A stretch of 64,000 nucleotides of DNA from G963668605 sp963668605 (GTDB taxonomy: Bacteria > Acidobacteriota > Terriglobia > Bryobacterales > Bryobacteraceae), in contig OY764903.1 of assembly GCA_963668605.1 (NCBI GenBank), positions 5,332,001 to 5,396,000 on the forward strand, in the 5' to 3' direction. Positions 1-8,465 of this stretch are shown one piece after another. Below the pieces are notes generated by a model. That model was not told the DNA's origin and searched no databases. It was given only the letters and a program-made list of their open reading frames with translations. A program made the translations under genes and the position numbers. The stretch's first letter is position 1, and each line of letters opens with the position of its first letter.

Positions 1-792
1 CGCAAGTTCGAGCAGCAGTTGCTGGCCAGCGATTGGCGCGAGGTGCACGAAGGCCTGGAAGTAAAGCTATGCCCGGCGCCGGACGGCGACGAACTGTTCA
101 TCCTTTGCCGCAGCGCGCAACGCCGGTTGAAAGAACAGGCCATGCATGAGCGCTTCGAACGCCGCATCGAGCAGAAGCTGGAAACGCTGGTGGAGAGTTG
201 CCGGAAGCGTAAGCAGAATCCGCTTGTGGTGGCACAACGGGTCGGCAAGTTGCTGGGACGCAACACGCGCGCCGCCGGGTTGTTTCAGGTCGAGATCGCG
301 CCGGACGCTCAAGGACGCGCCTGTCTGCAGTGGAGTAAGCGCAGCGACTGGCGCGACTGGGCACGCTTGAGTGAGGGCTGCTACTTGCTGCGCAGCAACG
401 TGACGGACTGGACGGGCGAAGAGCTTTGGCGCGCGTACATTCAATTGACGGAGGCCGAGGCGGCGTTTCGCCTGCACAAGAGCGACCTGGTGATGCGGCC
501 CATCTGGCACCAGAAAGAGCATCGCGTGCAGGCGCACATCCTGGTCTGCTTTCTCGCCTATGTGCTGTGGAAGACGATGGGGCGGCTCTGTCACCAAGCG
601 GGGCTGGGAGACGAAGCGCGGAAGGTGTTCGCCGAGCTTCAGCAAATCTCGCTGGTTGACGTTGTGCTGCCGACGCGCACGGGTATCGCACTCCGCAAGC
701 ACTGTGTCAGCCGTCCTACTGAACACCAGGCGATTCTCCTGCAGCGGCTCGGCCTGAAACTCCCCACCAGCCTCGAAATCGCGGACTTGTAG
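1..792 (+). CDS. Transposase, IS1634/IS4 superfamily, 5'-truncated by the window edge
   Basis: The reading frame is open from base 1, so the start lies upstream; 263 residues are visible. It matches from memory the C-terminal half of IS1634-type DDE transposases, enzymes that cut and join the ends of their own element. The segment around residues 130-190 (LTEAEAAFRLHKSDL, then RPIWHQKEHRVQAHI) is characteristic and contains the E/R-rich region of the catalytic core that follows the DDE glutamate; the tail RLGLKLP is also typical. The DDE aspartates are outside the window. The frame shows no stop or shift, so the copy could be intact. It runs convergently into the truncated sialidase gene on the opposite strand. 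Confidence 0.8.
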   Translation, partial: RKFEQQLLASDWREVHEGLEVKLCPAPDGDELFILCRSAQRRLKEQAMHERFERRIEQKLETLVESCRKRKQNPLVVAQRVGKLLGRNTRAAGLFQVEIAPDAQGRACLQWSKRSDWRDWARLSEGCYLLRSNVTDWTGEELWRAYIQLTEAEAAFRLHKSDLVMRPIWHQKEHRVQAHILVCFLAYVLWKTMGRLCHQAGLGDEARKVFAELQQISLVDVVLPTRTGIALRKHCVSRPTEHQAILLQRLGLKLPTSLEIADL

Positions 793-858
793 TGTAGACT
801 TCGCCGCCTCCGCGTTGCAGGGAAAGGACTTTCCTGCGCAACTGCGGAAGTTGGGCTA
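1..858 (+). mobile_element. Right end of an IS1634-like (IS4 superfamily) insertion sequence
   Basis: The first ~858 bases look like the 3' part of an insertion sequence: the C-terminal half of a DDE transposase followed by a short non-coding end. The boundary is placed near 850-858 because, read on the minus strand, the neighbouring sialidase gene keeps family-like sequence up to its TYNNPTA motif and then runs into DNA unrelated to sialidases. The terminal inverted repeat cannot be confirmed because the left end lies outside the window. The family is recognised from the transposase only. Confidence 0.7.
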
Positions 859-1228
859 GGGCAGTCGGATTGTTGTACGTGCGCTCATCGGGCGTGGCGA
901 GCTTTTGAGCCATTGCCACAGGGTTCTTGGCGTGCGGCCCGGTCACATCGGCGATCTTCTGGCGCGGCGACCAGGTCCGGCCTCCATCGCTGGAGCGGCG
1001 GAGCATAATGTCGATTGTGCCCCAGTCCCCGCGACTGCTCTTGCGTGCTTCGCAGAAGGCCAGGACCGTTCCCTTGCGAGTGACCACAATCCCCGGGATG
1101 CGATAGATCTCGTACCCATCCTTGCCTGCCTCGAAGACGTCAACTTTTTCCAGCAGGGGCTTGGCCTCGAGCGTACCGGCCGCAGCGCCCGCCAAACACA
1201 GAAGCACCTCACGGCGAGAGTGATTCAT
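856..1228 (-). pseudogene. Exo-alpha-sialidase (BNR/Asp-box family), N-terminal fragment cut by the IS
   Basis: The first ~124 residues look like a secreted sialidase, which removes terminal sialic acid from glycans. The N-terminus carries a twin-arginine motif (SRREVLLCLAG) and a hydrophobic stretch, suggesting Tat export. After that come the sialidase motif YRIPGIV with its catalytic-triad arginine, a CEAR motif, and one complete Asp box (SSDGGRTWS). Homology stops after TYNNPTA; the remaining ~46 codons before a stop are read from the insertion-sequence end. Intact enzymes are about 350-400 residues with several Asp boxes, so this copy lacks most of the propeller and the nucleophilic tyrosine. 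The rest may survive on the other side of the IS. Confidence 0.75.
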
Positions 1229-1411
1229 AATGACTGATATTATCGATAACCATAATCATCGAAGTCAACCGCAATTTTGGAATTTCCCCTGTCACTGGCG
1301 GACCTGTGGACTGGTGGACGTGCCAGCCTCGATTTCAGGAGCATAAGCACACATCCATACAGACAGCAACATGCCGTGTGTGCTAAACTCAGTTTTTCTC
1401 TGAGGATTGTT

Positions 1412-2116
1412 GTGGATCGAATCACCCGTAAAGACCTAAAGACGGATAAGTTTGCCCAGGAAGTCACCCATACCGTTGAATACGTAGGGGCGCACCGCAA
1501 GGCAGCAACAAGATACACCATCGCCGCCCTCGTGGTGATTGCGCTGGCGATCGGGCTTTGGGTCTGGCGCGGCCGGACTGCGGAAACGCGCCAGCGCGAC
1601 CTCGCCGAAGCGATGCGCGTGCAGGAAGCCGCTGTGGCTCCGCCGTCGGGCAACCCACTGATTTTGACCTTCAGCACGCAGGCTGAAAAAGAGGCTGCCG
1701 CAGTCAAGGCTTTCAACGGCTTTCTCGAAAAGCATTCCGGCTCCAAGGAGGCTTCGATCGCGCGCTTCTACCTCGGCGTAGTAGCCGCGGATGCCGGCAG
1801 GGTGGCCGACGCCGAGAAGGCGTTCCAGGAAGTTGCCAGCAAAGGCTCCAGCGGCATTGCGTCGCTCGCGAAGTTGGCGTTGTCGCAGATCTACGCGTCG
1901 CAAAACAAGATCGCGGACGCCGAGAAGCAGTTGCGCGCGCTGATCGCAAATCCGACGCCGCTCGTTTCCAAGGAACAGGCGACAATTTCGTTGGGGCGCC
2001 TGCTAATGCAGAGCAATCCCGCGGAAGCGCGAAAACTGCTGGAACCGTTGCGCGACGGCCGCAGCGCGGTGAGCCGTGCCGCGCTTACGACCCTCAGCGA
2101 ACTGCCAGCCAGATAA
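1412..2116 (+). CDS. Membrane-anchored tetratricopeptide-repeat protein
   Basis: A 234-residue protein with one membrane segment at about residues 35-52, preceded by a charged cytoplasmic N-terminus, and a C-terminal helical-repeat region (~90-230). The repeats read as TPR-like helical pairs (ARFYLGVVAADAGR, LAKLALSQIYASQ, ISLGRLLMQSNPAEAR). The layout resembles YfgM/TPR_21-type proteins that sit near the Sec translocon, but the specific role is not shown by sequence. The GTG start at 1412 is chosen because GAGG lies five bases upstream; an in-frame extension to 1277 lacks such a site and reads as non-coding. Its neighbour dgt starts 15 bases after the stop, so the two are probably co-transcribed. 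Confidence 0.65.
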   Translation: MDRITRKDLKTDKFAQEVTHTVEYVGAHRKAATRYTIAALVVIALAIGLWVWRGRTAETRQRDLAEAMRVQEAAVAPPSGNPLILTFSTQAEKEAAAVKAFNGFLEKHSGSKEASIARFYLGVVAADAGRVADAEKAFQEVASKGSSGIASLAKLALSQIYASQNKIADAEKQLRALIANPTPLVSKEQATISLGRLLMQSNPAEARKLLEPLRDGRSAVSRAALTTLSELPAR

Positions 2117-2130
2117 GCCGGGAAGCCCTG

Positions 2131-3261
2131 ATGGATGAGATGCTCCGGCGCTTGCGATTCCCGGTGCAACAGTCGCGGGGACGCCGCTATCCGGAACTCC
2201 CGCATCCCTACCGCAACGAATTTCGACGCGACCGTGATCGAATCGTGCATGCGCGCGCTTTCCGCCGCTTGGAGAACAAGACGCAGGTCTTCCCGCCCGG
2301 AGTCTCCGATCATTTCCGCAACCGCCTGACACACACGCTCGAGGTTTCGCAAATCGCCGGCACTGTGGCGGCCGTCCTGCAACTCGACGAAGATCTTACG
2401 CAGGCGCTTGCTTTGGCGCACGACATCGGTCATCCCCCCTTCGCGCATGCTGGCGAAGAGGAGTTGAACGCGGAAATGGAGCGCTTTGGCGACCACTTCG
2501 ACCACAACATACACGCGCTGCGCATCGTCGAACAATTCGAGCGCCGCTACGCCCGTTTCCCGGGCCTCAATCTGACCTTCGAGGTGCGCGAAGGCATGGC
2601 CAAGCATTCGCGCGATTTCGAGCCGGGCGAAATTCCCGAATTGGATCAGTACCTGCCCGGCTTGCGCCCACCGCTCGAAGCCCAGATTATCGATCTCGCC
2701 GACGAGATCGCCTACAACACAGCGGATCTCGACGACGCCTATTCCGCCGGCCTGATCGGCGCCGGCGAGATCAGCCGTGAGGTGCCGCAATACGCTGAGC
2801 TGCGCGAGATCATTGAGGGACAATACCCGGGGGCCACGCAGCGCGTCCAGTTCCACGAGACCTTGCGTGCTTTGATTGACCGGCTGGTCTCCGGCCTCAT
2901 TACGGGCACGGCGGCCGCGGCGGCGGAAGCCGGCGTCGAGGACATTGAAGGCGTCAGGCGCCACCCGCGCCGGCTGGTCTCGATGACGGCGGATGTGCGA
3001 GCGGCCAACGCCGCCCTGAAGCAGTTCCTGCTGCGCTATGTCTATCAGTCGGAGACGGTCCGCACGGAGCGGGACAATACGGGTGGCATGATCTCGCGGT
3101 TGTTCCGTTTCTACATCGAGGACCCCGCGCGCCTGCCGGAATCTTCGCGTGAACAGCTCGACGAATTGCCCGCGCACCGTGTGGTTTGCGACTATGTCGC
3201 GGGCATGACGGACACCTACCTGTTGCGCACCTACGAACAGGTTTTCGCCAAGAGCGGTTAG
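2131..3261 (+). CDS. dgt: Deoxyguanosinetriphosphate triphosphohydrolase-like HD protein
   Basis: A 376-residue member of the dGTPase family, which hydrolyses dNTPs to the deoxynucleoside and triphosphate and so affects nucleotide pools. The family signature near residues 50-70 (TQVF, then RNRLTHTLEV) supplies the first metal-binding histidine (His68). His97-Asp98 in LAHDIGHPPFAHAGE forms the HD pair, and an aspartate in DLADEIAYNTADLDD (~190) completes the metal site. Length and motif order match the Gram-negative dGTPase-like group, often annotated as dGTPase-like because substrate range is untested. It follows the TPR gene closely and is separated from lolA by a 230-bp gap containing paired repeats. 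Confidence 0.88.
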   Translation: MDEMLRRLRFPVQQSRGRRYPELPHPYRNEFRRDRDRIVHARAFRRLENKTQVFPPGVSDHFRNRLTHTLEVSQIAGTVAAVLQLDEDLTQALALAHDIGHPPFAHAGEEELNAEMERFGDHFDHNIHALRIVEQFERRYARFPGLNLTFEVREGMAKHSRDFEPGEIPELDQYLPGLRPPLEAQIIDLADEIAYNTADLDDAYSAGLIGAGEISREVPQYAELREIIEGQYPGATQRVQFHETLRALIDRLVSGLITGTAAAAAEAGVEDIEGVRRHPRRLVSMTADVRAANAALKQFLLRYVYQSETVRTERDNTGGMISRLFRFYIEDPARLPESSREQLDELPAHRVVCDYVAGMTDTYLLRTYEQVFAKSG

Positions 3262-3309
3262 TTCGACTTCACTTCCGTACCGGCCACGAGGGCTTATCGC
3301 AAACGGTTC

Positions 3310-3340
3310 GCCTCCGGTCGCTTCCGCTTGCGGCACTGCT
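3310..3340 (-). repeat. Dispersed intergenic repeat, inverted copy (pair A, left)
   Basis: Read on the minus strand this is AGCAGTGCCGC, a variable middle, then AGCGACCGGAGGC. It is the inverted partner of the copy at 3405-3436, 64 bases away. The same sequence recurs in gaps at 19.9, 22.9 and 40.2 kb. Confidence 0.65.
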
Positions 3341-3404
3341 GGTTTTGTCGTGCGCGGTGGTTATTGTGCCCGGTTCCCTCCCCGGCCGCTTGACGCCCCG
3401 CTCA

Positions 3405-3436
3405 AACGGTGCCGGGAACGATAGTGACCGGAGGCG
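3405..3436 (+). repeat. Dispersed intergenic repeat, direct copy (pair A, right)
   Basis: AACGGTGCCGGGAACG, then ATAGTGACCGGAGGCG. It differs at a few positions from the copy at 19981. It forms a divergent (-,+) pair with 3310-3340 in the dgt-lolA gap. Confidence 0.65.
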
Positions 3437-3491
3437 GCAATTTACGCTGCAATTCCTCCACGATCCGGCCGCAGTGCGCGTCAGATGTATT

Positions 3492-4139
3492 GTGACTCGT
3501 ATTGCGTTCGCCGTTTCAATCACTTTGGCCACGCTCGCGCTGCCGGCTCCCGGCGCTGACGCCGACCTGGCGAAGATGCTCAAGGGTGTCGAGGCCCGCT
3601 ACAACGGAGCAAAGACGCTAAAGGTCACATTTTCACAGATTTACACGCAAGGAAACAGCAAACGCGCAGAGAGCGGCGAACTGTTGCTACGCAAGCCTGG
3701 CCGGATGCGCTGGAACTACACGAACCCGGCCGGAAAGCAGTTTACGTCCGACGGCAAGAACGTGTATCTCTACAGTCCGGCCACGAATCGCGTGGACAAA
3801 ATGAAGCTGAAAGAGACCGAGGATATGCGCGCTCCGCTGGCGTTTCTGCTCGGACGGCTCGATTTCTCGCGTGATTTCACTGGGTACCAGTCCACCAGGG
3901 AAGGCAGCGATACGGTGGTCAGCGCCTTGCCGAAATCCGACAAACTGCCCTATGCCAAGGTGAGCTTTGGGGTCTCGCAGGCCTTGGAAATTCGCAGGCT
4001 GATCGTCCACGGGCAGGATCAATCCGTCCTGGAATTCCGGTTCACGGGCGAGATTCTGAATCCGAAGCTCGACGACAAGATCTTCCGGTTCCAGGCGCCC
4101 AAAGGTGCGGAGATCGTGGACGAGACGGGACAGGATTAG
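3492..4139 (+). CDS. lolA: Outer-membrane lipoprotein carrier protein LolA
   Basis: A 215-residue periplasmic carrier of the LolA fold; LolA accepts lipoproteins from the inner-membrane LolCDE complex and delivers them to the outer membrane. The N-terminus is a signal peptide (hydrophobic run about residues 4-16, cleavage probably near APGADA). After it come family-like segments: MLKGVEARYNGAKTLKVTFSQ, a GELLLRKPGRMRW strand pair, and the YLYSPATNRV region. The GTG start at 3492 is chosen because it begins the signal peptide exactly; the frame is open further upstream but that part crosses the repeat pair and dgt. The next gene, pilC, starts two bases after the stop, which is strong evidence for co-transcription with the pilus cluster. 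Confidence 0.85.
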   Translation: MTRIAFAVSITLATLALPAPGADADLAKMLKGVEARYNGAKTLKVTFSQIYTQGNSKRAESGELLLRKPGRMRWNYTNPAGKQFTSDGKNVYLYSPATNRVDKMKLKETEDMRAPLAFLLGRLDFSRDFTGYQSTREGSDTVVSALPKSDKLPYAKVSFGVSQALEIRRLIVHGQDQSVLEFRFTGEILNPKLDDKIFRFQAPKGAEIVDETGQD

Positions 4140-4141
4140 CC

Positions 4142-5353
4142 GTGCCTGAGTTCAGCCTCAAATATGCCGATGCGCGCGGAACGATCCACCAGCAGGTGGC
4201 CGAGGCCGCCAACGAACAGGAACTGCGCGACCGTTTTACCAAGCAGGGATTTCTGATCTACACGGTGAAAACGCACGGTGCTGTCGCGGCGTTTTCCAGT
4301 GGCATGGGCGGCGGGCAGACGAAGAAGCTTAACCTCGAAAAATTTCTGATCTTCAACCAGCAGTTCGTCACGCTAATTAAGGCCGGACTACCGATCTTGA
4401 AAGCGCTCGACCTGCTTTCGGACCGCTTGACGGATCCGAACCTGAGCCCCTACATTCGCAGCGTGCGCGACCGGGTGCGGACCGGCTCGCTGCTCTCGGA
4501 CGCTTTTGCGGCGCAGGGCGTCTTTCCGCCGATTTTCATCACGTCAGTGATGGCCGGCGAAAAGAGCGGTTCGCTGGTCGAGGTGCTCGAGCGCTTCATC
4601 AGCTACCAGCGTCTGGCGCTCGCGATCCGGAAAAAGATCCTGCTTTCGCTGCTCTACCCGGCGGTACTGGTCTTTCTGGCAAGCTGTCTGATTGTCTTTC
4701 TGGTGACCTACGTCGTGCCGGCTTTCGCGGACTTGTACAACTCGATGCAGACCGAGCTCCCGATGATCACGCAGATCCTGATCGCGGTCGGGACCACTTC
4801 GCGCAACTACGTCATTGGGGCCTTCCTGGGGCTTGTGGGCGGCGGTGTCGCGCTGCGTTTCTGGGCCAGAACCCGCGCAGGCAAGGGCGTGCTGGATCGC
4901 ATAAAGCTTCGCACGCCGATCTTCGGCGAAGTCTGGATCAAGTACCAGGTGGCGCAGTTCGCGCGCGTGTTGAGCACGCTGCTCGTGGGCGGCATACCAC
5001 TGGTGCAGGCGCTCGAAACGGCGGCCGAATCGCAGGACACGGTGATTTTGAAGCAGTCGCTCGACAAGGCCAAACGGCTGGTGCGCGAAGGGCAATCGCT
5101 CGCCTCGTCACTGGCGAGCACGGGAATCTTTCCAAGCCTCTCGATCGACATGATCGAAGTCGGAGAATCGACAGGCGCGCTGCCGGCGATGTTGAATAGC
5201 GTCTCGGAGTTTTACGAGGATGATGTTGCGACGCGCATGGCGGCCGTGCTTTCGCTGATCGAGCCCGCGATCATGATCTGCATGGGCGGCTTTGTGGCCT
5301 TCGTGTTGGTGGCGTTGTATCTGCCGATCTTCACGCTGGCGGAGACGTTGTAA
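4142..5353 (+). CDS. pilC: Type IV pilus/type II secretion inner-membrane platform protein (PilC/GspF)
   Basis: A 403-residue polytopic protein of the PilC/GspF family, the inner-membrane platform that couples the assembly ATPase to pilus or pseudopilus growth. It has the short N-terminal PilC segment, two T2SSF domains (about residues 65-190 and 265-390), and three membrane segments near 165-192, 222-242 and 375-398. FNQQFVTLIKAGLPILKAL and its second-domain counterpart FARVLSTLLVGGIPLVQAL are the repeated T2SSF signature. It starts with GTG two bases after lolA and is followed nine bases later by pilB with a clear AAGGAG site. The gene order fits a pilus-type machine, but pilus and secretion versions cannot be told apart from this protein alone. 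Confidence 0.9.
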   Translation: MPEFSLKYADARGTIHQQVAEAANEQELRDRFTKQGFLIYTVKTHGAVAAFSSGMGGGQTKKLNLEKFLIFNQQFVTLIKAGLPILKALDLLSDRLTDPNLSPYIRSVRDRVRTGSLLSDAFAAQGVFPPIFITSVMAGEKSGSLVEVLERFISYQRLALAIRKKILLSLLYPAVLVFLASCLIVFLVTYVVPAFADLYNSMQTELPMITQILIAVGTTSRNYVIGAFLGLVGGGVALRFWARTRAGKGVLDRIKLRTPIFGEVWIKYQVAQFARVLSTLLVGGIPLVQALETAAESQDTVILKQSLDKAKRLVREGQSLASSLASTGIFPSLSIDMIEVGESTGALPAMLNSVSEFYEDDVATRMAAVLSLIEPAIMICMGGFVAFVLVALYLPIFTLAETL

Positions 5354-5362
5354 GGAGCAAGT

Positions 5363-6985
5363 ATGGCCACCGAGCGCATCAAGCTTCAGGATCCCGAACA
5401 GGAAATCGCACAGGCGCGCGCGCTGGCGGCGCGATACCGCTGCGAGTTCGTCGACTTGCGCGAAGGGCACATCGACCACGACCTGTTCCGCTCGGTTCCG
5501 GTGGACCTGATGTTCCGCTACAACTTCGTGCCGCTGCGCGCCGGCGACGGCAATCTCGAAATTGCGCTGGCGGATCCGCGCCACCTCAACCTGGTCGACG
5601 AACTCACGATTCTGCTGCGCAAGAAGCTCACAGTTAAGGTCGCCACGCTTTCGCAAATCTCCGACCTGTTGAAGAAAACCGAACAGTCGCAGCGCGTACT
5701 GGAAGAGGTGACCGAGGGCTTCGCGCTCGACGTGGTGGGAGACGAAGACACCCAGGACGAGACGCTCTCCATCGATCGCCTGGCGGCCGCCGACAGCGAC
5801 ATCGCGCCGGTGATCAAGCTGGTGGATACCACGATCTTCAACGCGCTCGAGCGGCGTGCGAGCGATATCCACATCGAGACGCGCGACCAGGAAGTCGCCA
5901 TCAAGTACCGCATCGACGGCGTGCTGCACTACGCGATGCCGCCGATCGCGAAAGACTGGCACTCGACGATCATCTCGCGCATCAAGGTCATGTCCGAACT
6001 CGACATTGCCGAACGCCGCATCCCGCAGGACGGCCGTTTTCGCGTGCGCTACAAGAGCCGCTTGATCGATTTCCGCGTTTCGATCATGCCGACGATTTAC
6101 GGCGAGGACGCCGTGCTGCGCGTGCTCGACAAAGAGTCCATGAGCGAGACGTTCGCGAAACTCAGCCTCGATGTCGTCGGATTTGCCGAAGCCGATCTGG
6201 CGAAGTTCCGGCGCTACATCAAGGAACCCTACGGCATGGTGCTCGTGACCGGCCCGACGGGCTCGGGCAAGACGACTACGCTGTACGCCGGGTTGAGCGA
6301 AATCAAGAACGATGAAGACAAGATCATCACGATTGAAGATCCGGTGGAGTATCAGATCAAGGGCATTACGCAAATTCCGGTCAATGAGAAGAAAGGGCTG
6401 ACTTTCGCGCGCGGGCTGCGTTCGATTCTGCGCCACGACCCCGACAAGATCATGGTCGGCGAAATCCGCGATCAGGAGACCGCGCAAATTGCCATCAACG
6501 CCGCGCTCACGGGCCATCTGGTGTTCACGACGGTTCACGCCAACAATGTTCTCGACGTGCTCGGGCGTTTCCTGAATATGGGTGTCGAGCCATACAACTT
6601 CGTCTCGGCGTTGAACTGCATTCTGGCGCAGCGCCTGGTGCGTATCATCTGCACGCACTGCAAAGCACGGATCACTCCTTCCGACGAACTGCTGCTCGAA
6701 TGCGGCTTCAATCTCGACGAGTGGCGCAATGTTCCGTTCTATGAAGGCAAGGGCTGCTTTGAGTGCGGCGGAACGGGATTCCGCGGACGCACGGCGATCC
6801 ACGAACTGCTCAACCTCAGCGAACACATCCGCGAGATGATTCTCGAAAAACGTCCGAGTTCGGAGATCAAGCGTGCGGCGCGCGAGGAAGGCATGACGTT
6901 CCTGCGCGAGGCCGCGGTGAATAAGGCCAAGGCGGGTATCACCACACTGAAGGAGATCAACAAGGTGACCTTCATCGAAGGTTAA
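5363..6985 (+). CDS. pilB: Pilus assembly/type II secretion ATPase (PilB/GspE)
   Basis: A 540-residue hexameric AAA-type secretion ATPase that powers pilin or pseudopilin extraction from the inner membrane. It contains a T2SSE N-terminal domain (~25-150), a Walker A motif GPTGSGKTTT near residue 297, an Asp-box region (IKNDEDKIITIEDPVEYQ), a Walker B segment (MVGEIRDQETA, ~365) and a His-box region. A tetracysteine zinc site (CTHC near 430 and CFEC near 465) is typical of PilB/GspE and absent from the retraction ATPase PilT. The ATG has AAGGAG seven bases upstream. The gene lies between pilC and pilM with short spacers. Confidence 0.92.
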   Translation: MATERIKLQDPEQEIAQARALAARYRCEFVDLREGHIDHDLFRSVPVDLMFRYNFVPLRAGDGNLEIALADPRHLNLVDELTILLRKKLTVKVATLSQISDLLKKTEQSQRVLEEVTEGFALDVVGDEDTQDETLSIDRLAAADSDIAPVIKLVDTTIFNALERRASDIHIETRDQEVAIKYRIDGVLHYAMPPIAKDWHSTIISRIKVMSELDIAERRIPQDGRFRVRYKSRLIDFRVSIMPTIYGEDAVLRVLDKESMSETFAKLSLDVVGFAEADLAKFRRYIKEPYGMVLVTGPTGSGKTTTLYAGLSEIKNDEDKIITIEDPVEYQIKGITQIPVNEKKGLTFARGLRSILRHDPDKIMVGEIRDQETAQIAINAALTGHLVFTTVHANNVLDVLGRFLNMGVEPYNFVSALNCILAQRLVRIICTHCKARITPSDELLLECGFNLDEWRNVPFYEGKGCFECGGTGFRGRTAIHELLNLSEHIREMILEKRPSSEIKRAAREEGMTFLREAAVNKAKAGITTLKEINKVTFIEG

Positions 6986-6996
6986 CTTCAGACGCC

Positions 6997-7887
6997 ATGC
7001 TACTGCTCAAGCAATTCGTGCGCCTGGTGCAGGACCCACCGCCGGAGTACGTCTTCGAAATTTCGGAAGCGGGCATCGCGTGGGCCAGACGCGGGGCCGC
7101 GGCAGAGGCCGCATTTCAGCCGCTCGAAGCCGATGTGCTCAGCGTCTCGCCGCTCAAGGACAATGTACTCAGGCCCGATGCGCTGTCCGCGGCGGTGAGG
7201 CAACTGGCGAATGGGCATGGAACGCGTAAACGGCGGCGGGCCGCTTTGATTCTGCCCGACCACTCGGCCCGTGTGGCGGTCTTCGATTTCGACAACTTCC
7301 CTTCCGCCGCCGCCGAGCAGGAATCGCTGGTGCGTTTCCGCATGAAGAAAGCCGCGTCGATGGACGTCGACTCTTCAGCCGTCAGCTTCCACGCACAACC
7401 CCGCGCGGGCGGCAAGCATTACGACGTCGTGGTCGCCATCATCCCCCTCGAAACCGTGGCGCGCTACGAGGCGCCGTTTCGCGCGGCCGGCTTTCAACCC
7501 GGCTTCGTAACTACCTCGGCCCTCGCAGCACTGGAACTGGTGCATGAAGGGGGGCTCTCGCTTTCAGCGCGCTTGAGCGGCCGCGTGATCTCCGTCTGTG
7601 TGAGTAGCGGAAACGTGCTGCGCCTGATGCGCACCATGGAACTTCCGGAAGTGAGCGCCGCGGAGGTGATGAGCATCTTGTATCCGACAGTGGCATTTAT
7701 GGAGGATGATCTCGGCGGAAAGCCTGGCAGAATGTTCTCCTGTGGTTTCGGCCCGATCACGGAAGATCTGCGCGCGCAATGCGAGACGGAATTGGGCCTC
7801 ACGCTCGAACCGCTGCGTTCGCGTTTCGGCACGCCGGGGCAGAGTAACGCGGGCCTGTTGGGATATCTGGAATCGAATGAGGGTTAG
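6997..7887 (+). CDS. pilM: PilM/GspL-like actin-fold assembly protein
   Basis: A 296-residue protein in the position of pilM between pilB and pilN. The actin-like segments are divergent but recognisable: an early FEISEAGIAWARR strand pair, a central AALILPDHSARVAVFDF segment, and a C-terminal SCGFGPI loop that resembles the phosphate-2/adenosine region. PilM is a cytoplasmic protein that binds the PilN N-terminus and links the ATPase to the inner-membrane alignment complex. It is shorter than typical PilM (~350 residues) and lacks a membrane segment, unlike GspL. The function rests on gene order plus weak sequence features. It is followed five bases later by pilN. Confidence 0.72.
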   Translation: MLLLKQFVRLVQDPPPEYVFEISEAGIAWARRGAAAEAAFQPLEADVLSVSPLKDNVLRPDALSAAVRQLANGHGTRKRRRAALILPDHSARVAVFDFDNFPSAAAEQESLVRFRMKKAASMDVDSSAVSFHAQPRAGGKHYDVVVAIIPLETVARYEAPFRAAGFQPGFVTTSALAALELVHEGGLSLSARLSGRVISVCVSSGNVLRLMRTMELPEVSAAEVMSILYPTVAFMEDDLGGKPGRMFSCGFGPITEDLRAQCETELGLTLEPLRSRFGTPGQSNAGLLGYLESNEG

Positions 7888-7892
7888 AGTTC

Positions 7893-8465
7893 GTGGCGCA
7901 AAGATACCATATTAATTTGGCGAGCGAGCCGTTCCAGCGGAACCGGCCCGTGCTCGCCGCTTCGATTGTAGCGGGCGTCGCGCTGACGGTTCTGCTGGGA
8001 GTCCAGATCCAGGTGATTCTGGCCGCGCGATCCGAGATGACGGAGGTCCGCCAGGAGATCGCCCGTGCCGAAATACAACTGCGCACGCTGAGCGTCGAGC
8101 AAAGCAAGATCGAAACTCTGATGCGCCAGCCGGACAACGCCGAAGTGCTCGACCTCAGCCTGCTGCTCAATCAGTTGATCCGTCGCAAGGCGATCAGTTG
8201 GACGCGGGTCTTCGCCGACCTCGAGCGCGTGCTGCCGCACAACGTGCGTCTGGTTTCGGTGCGTCCGGAGGTGACGGCGCAAAACCGGGTTTCGCTGCAA
8301 ATGATCGTCGGCGCACAATCAAGCGAGCCCGTGCTCGCGATGCTCAAAAATCTGGAGGAATCGCCGCTCTTCGGACCTACCTCGATTCAGAACTGGCTGC
8401 CGCCGTCGCAGAGCGATCCTCTGTACCGCTATCGCGTGAGTGTGAGCTATGCTCAGAAACTTTAA
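7893..8465 (+). CDS. pilN: PilN-like inner-membrane alignment protein
   Basis: A 190-residue single-pass membrane protein. Its N-terminus RYHINLASEPF is the typical PilN motif that contacts PilM (consensus around INLLP). One membrane helix follows at about residues 21-43, then a coiled coil (~45-75) and a small periplasmic ferredoxin-like domain (LPHNVRLVSVRPEV onward). PilN pairs with PilO to form the inner-membrane alignment complex of the pilus. The GTG start comes five bases after the pilM stop, and the 3' end overlaps pilO by 17 bases, indicating translational coupling. Confidence 0.8.
   Translation: MAQRYHINLASEPFQRNRPVLAASIVAGVALTVLLGVQIQVILAARSEMTEVRQEIARAEIQLRTLSVEQSKIETLMRQPDNAEVLDLSLLLNQLIRRKAISWTRVFADLERVLPHNVRLVSVRPEVTAQNRVSLQMIVGAQSSEPVLAMLKNLEESPLFGPTSIQNWLPPSQSDPLYRYRVSVSYAQKL

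Noticed and set aside
1391..1409. CTCAG/CTGAG hairpin overlapping the ribosome-binding site of the TPR gene as a thermosensor
   Set aside because: Five base pairs only with a T-rich loop; such stems are common by chance and there is no functional context.
3186..3491. N-terminal extension of LolA to 3186
   Set aside because: The frame is open, but it crosses the dgt 3' end and the paired intergenic repeats. The GTG at 3492 begins a proper signal peptide.
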